Part shown: piece by piece, positions 63,269-64,000 of the stretch | Position numbering within the stretch: position 1 is the stretch's first letter | How the letters are laid out: every line of letters starts with the position of its first letter | NCBI GenBank assembly: GCA_902763335.1 | Contig: CACWRR010000001.1 | Location: forward strand, 62,001 to 126,000 | Direction of reading: 5' to 3' | DNA length: 64,000 bases | Source: an uncultured Lachnospiraceae bacterium | GTDB taxonomy: Bacteria; Bacillota; Clostridia; Lachnospirales; Lachnospiraceae | Program-made: the position numbers and the translations under genes | The notes under the pieces: generated by a model | What the model was told of the DNA's origin: nothing | What the model saw: the letters and a program-made list of their open reading frames with translations, nothing else | Databases searched by the model: none

Positions 63269-63709
63269 ATGGAGTATCAGCAGATTATAGATATTATAAA
63301 GGCTGTTTCGGGTTCAAAGCTTACATATTTTGAACTTGATCAGGGCGAAACTTATTTAAAGATGAAAAAACAGAGAAAGAAAGTTTTATCACAAAATCCG
63401 GTTGGAGAAATATTACCGGATAAAGATGATAAAGCAGAGTTGTTTCAGACTGAAGGCATGGAAGAAGAAAAAGGAACGATTATAAAGTCACCTCTTGTAG
63501 GAACATTTTATGCTGCAGCTTCACCCGAGGATGAAGCGTTTGTAAAAGAGGGGGATTCAATTGCTAAAGGGCAGGTTCTTGGAATAATAGAAGCCATGAA
63601 ACTTATGAATGAGATAGAGAGCGATTATTCAGGAACCATTATAAAAGTATTGGTTAAAAATGGAGATATGGTTGAGTATGGAGAACCGCTTTTTGTAGTG
63701 AAGGAGTAA
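63269..63709 (+). CDS. accB: Acetyl-CoA carboxylase biotin carboxyl carrier protein
   Basis: A 146-residue BCCP. The biotin lysine is in [11 protein letters not shown] (about residue 112), in the C-terminal biotinyl domain that starts near [16 protein letters not shown]. The N-terminal part is helical. The start at 63269 has GAGGAA upstream. fabZ follows after four bases. Confidence 0.94.
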   Translation: MEYQQIIDIIKAVSGSKLTYFELDQGETYLKMKKQRKKVLSQNPVGEILPDKDDKAELFQTEGMEEEKGTIIKSPLVGTFYAAASPEDEAFVKEGDSIAKGQVLGIIEAMKLMNEIESDYSGTIIKVLVKNGDMVEYGEPLFVVKE

Positions 63710-63713
63710 TAGT

Positions 63714-64000
63714 ATGTTAGGTATTAAAGAGATTGAAGATATAATTCCACATCGTCATCCGTTTCTTCTGATTGACAGGATAGACGAGGTGGAGGCAGGA
63801 AAAAAAGCTGTGGGTGTAAAAAATTTTACATATGATGAATGGTTTTTTAAAGGACATTTTCCGGGACAGCCTGTTGTACCTGGGGTGCTTGTGATAGAGG
63901 CACTTGCGCAGGTTGGTGCAGTTGCCATTTTAAGTCTTGATGAGAATAAGGGAAAGACTCCTTTTTTTGGTGGGATATCAAAGGCGAGATTTAAACAGAA
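63714..64000 (+). CDS. fabZ: 3-hydroxyacyl-ACP dehydratase (3' truncated by the window)
   Basis: The first 95 residues of FabZ are visible: [14 protein letters not shown], then the active-site helix [20 protein letters not shown] with the catalytic His and Glu, and the partial ISKARFK. The reading frame runs off the end. accC, accD and accA are the usual next genes. Confidence 0.95.
   Translation, partial: MLGIKEIEDIIPHRHPFLLIDRIDEVEAGKKAVGVKNFTYDEWFFKGHFPGQPVVPGVLVIEALAQVGAVAILSLDENKGKTPFFGGISKARFKQ

Overview
The window is a dense, AT-rich, housekeeping stretch of a low-GC Firmicutes chromosome, most probably a member of the Lachnospiraceae (Clostridia). The reasons are the bacilli/clostridia-type order yceD-rpmF-plsX-acpP-rnc-smc-ftsY and ylxM-ffh-rpsP-khpA-rimM-trmD, a FabK-type fatty acid operon, cmk-ispH-S1 in tandem, strong GGAGG-type ribosome sites, and frequent TTG/GTG starts. 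The genus cannot be fixed from the sequence alone. No rRNA, tRNA, CRISPR array, insertion sequence or prophage was seen. The first gene (a carboxyltransferase) and the last (fabZ) are cut by the window ends.

Layout. 0-8 kb: end of an oxaloacetate decarboxylase/pyruvate carboxylase alpha-type subunit, an RpiR regulator overlapping a BaiN-like flavoprotein, cmk-ispH-rpsA, an orphan cheR, rsmD and a coiled-coil protein. 8-15 kb: ylbJ-like membrane protein, asnB, a YycJ-like metallo-hydrolase, an ACT/UPF0210 pair, tmcAL. 15-29 kb: ackA, then yceD-rpmF, sbcD-sbcC, plsX-acpP-rnc-smc-ftsY and ilvA. 29-33 kb: a degenerate GGDEF protein next to a divergent HD-GYP protein, then a secreted alpha-amylase family lipoprotein on the minus strand. 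33-39 kb: the SRP/ribosome maturation operon ending in a TrmD fused to an HD hydrolase domain, a DtxR-type regulator, pta and a rubrerythrin. 39.7-46.2 kb: a six-gene polyamine operon. 46.2-50.4 kb: an ABC-2 exporter (ATPase plus two permeases) and a PP2C phosphatase. 50.5-59 kb: a Ser/Thr kinase carrying a zinc ribbon, a Pro/Ala-rich linker and leucine-rich repeats, a two-TM protein, MoxR, DUF58, transglutaminase, and a FliD-C-terminus-like protein. 59-64 kb: the fatty acid operon acpP-fabK-fabD-fabG-fabF-accB-fabZ.

How the genes work together. The polyamine operon encodes SpeA and SpeB (arginine to putrescine), then two routes to spermidine: decarboxylated-SAM (SpeD, SpeE) and carboxyspermidine (saccharopine-dehydrogenase-like CASDH plus NspC). 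PlsX and ACP1 link to the fab operon and its own ACP2. Pta and AckA form the acetate/ATP branch but lie 21.6 kb apart. Kinase, PP2C, MoxR, DUF58 and transglutaminase look like one envelope-facing signalling or assembly module.

Most notable items: the TrmD-HD fusion; redundant spermidine routes in one operon; a FabG with a four-residue gap in its nucleotide-binding loop; the kinase-LRR/MoxR/transglutaminase cluster with an orphan FliD-like protein; the degenerate GGDEF/HD-GYP pair; a 108-bp palindromic element with a half copy elsewhere; and two TTTGA-N3-TCAAA palindromes in the fab operon.
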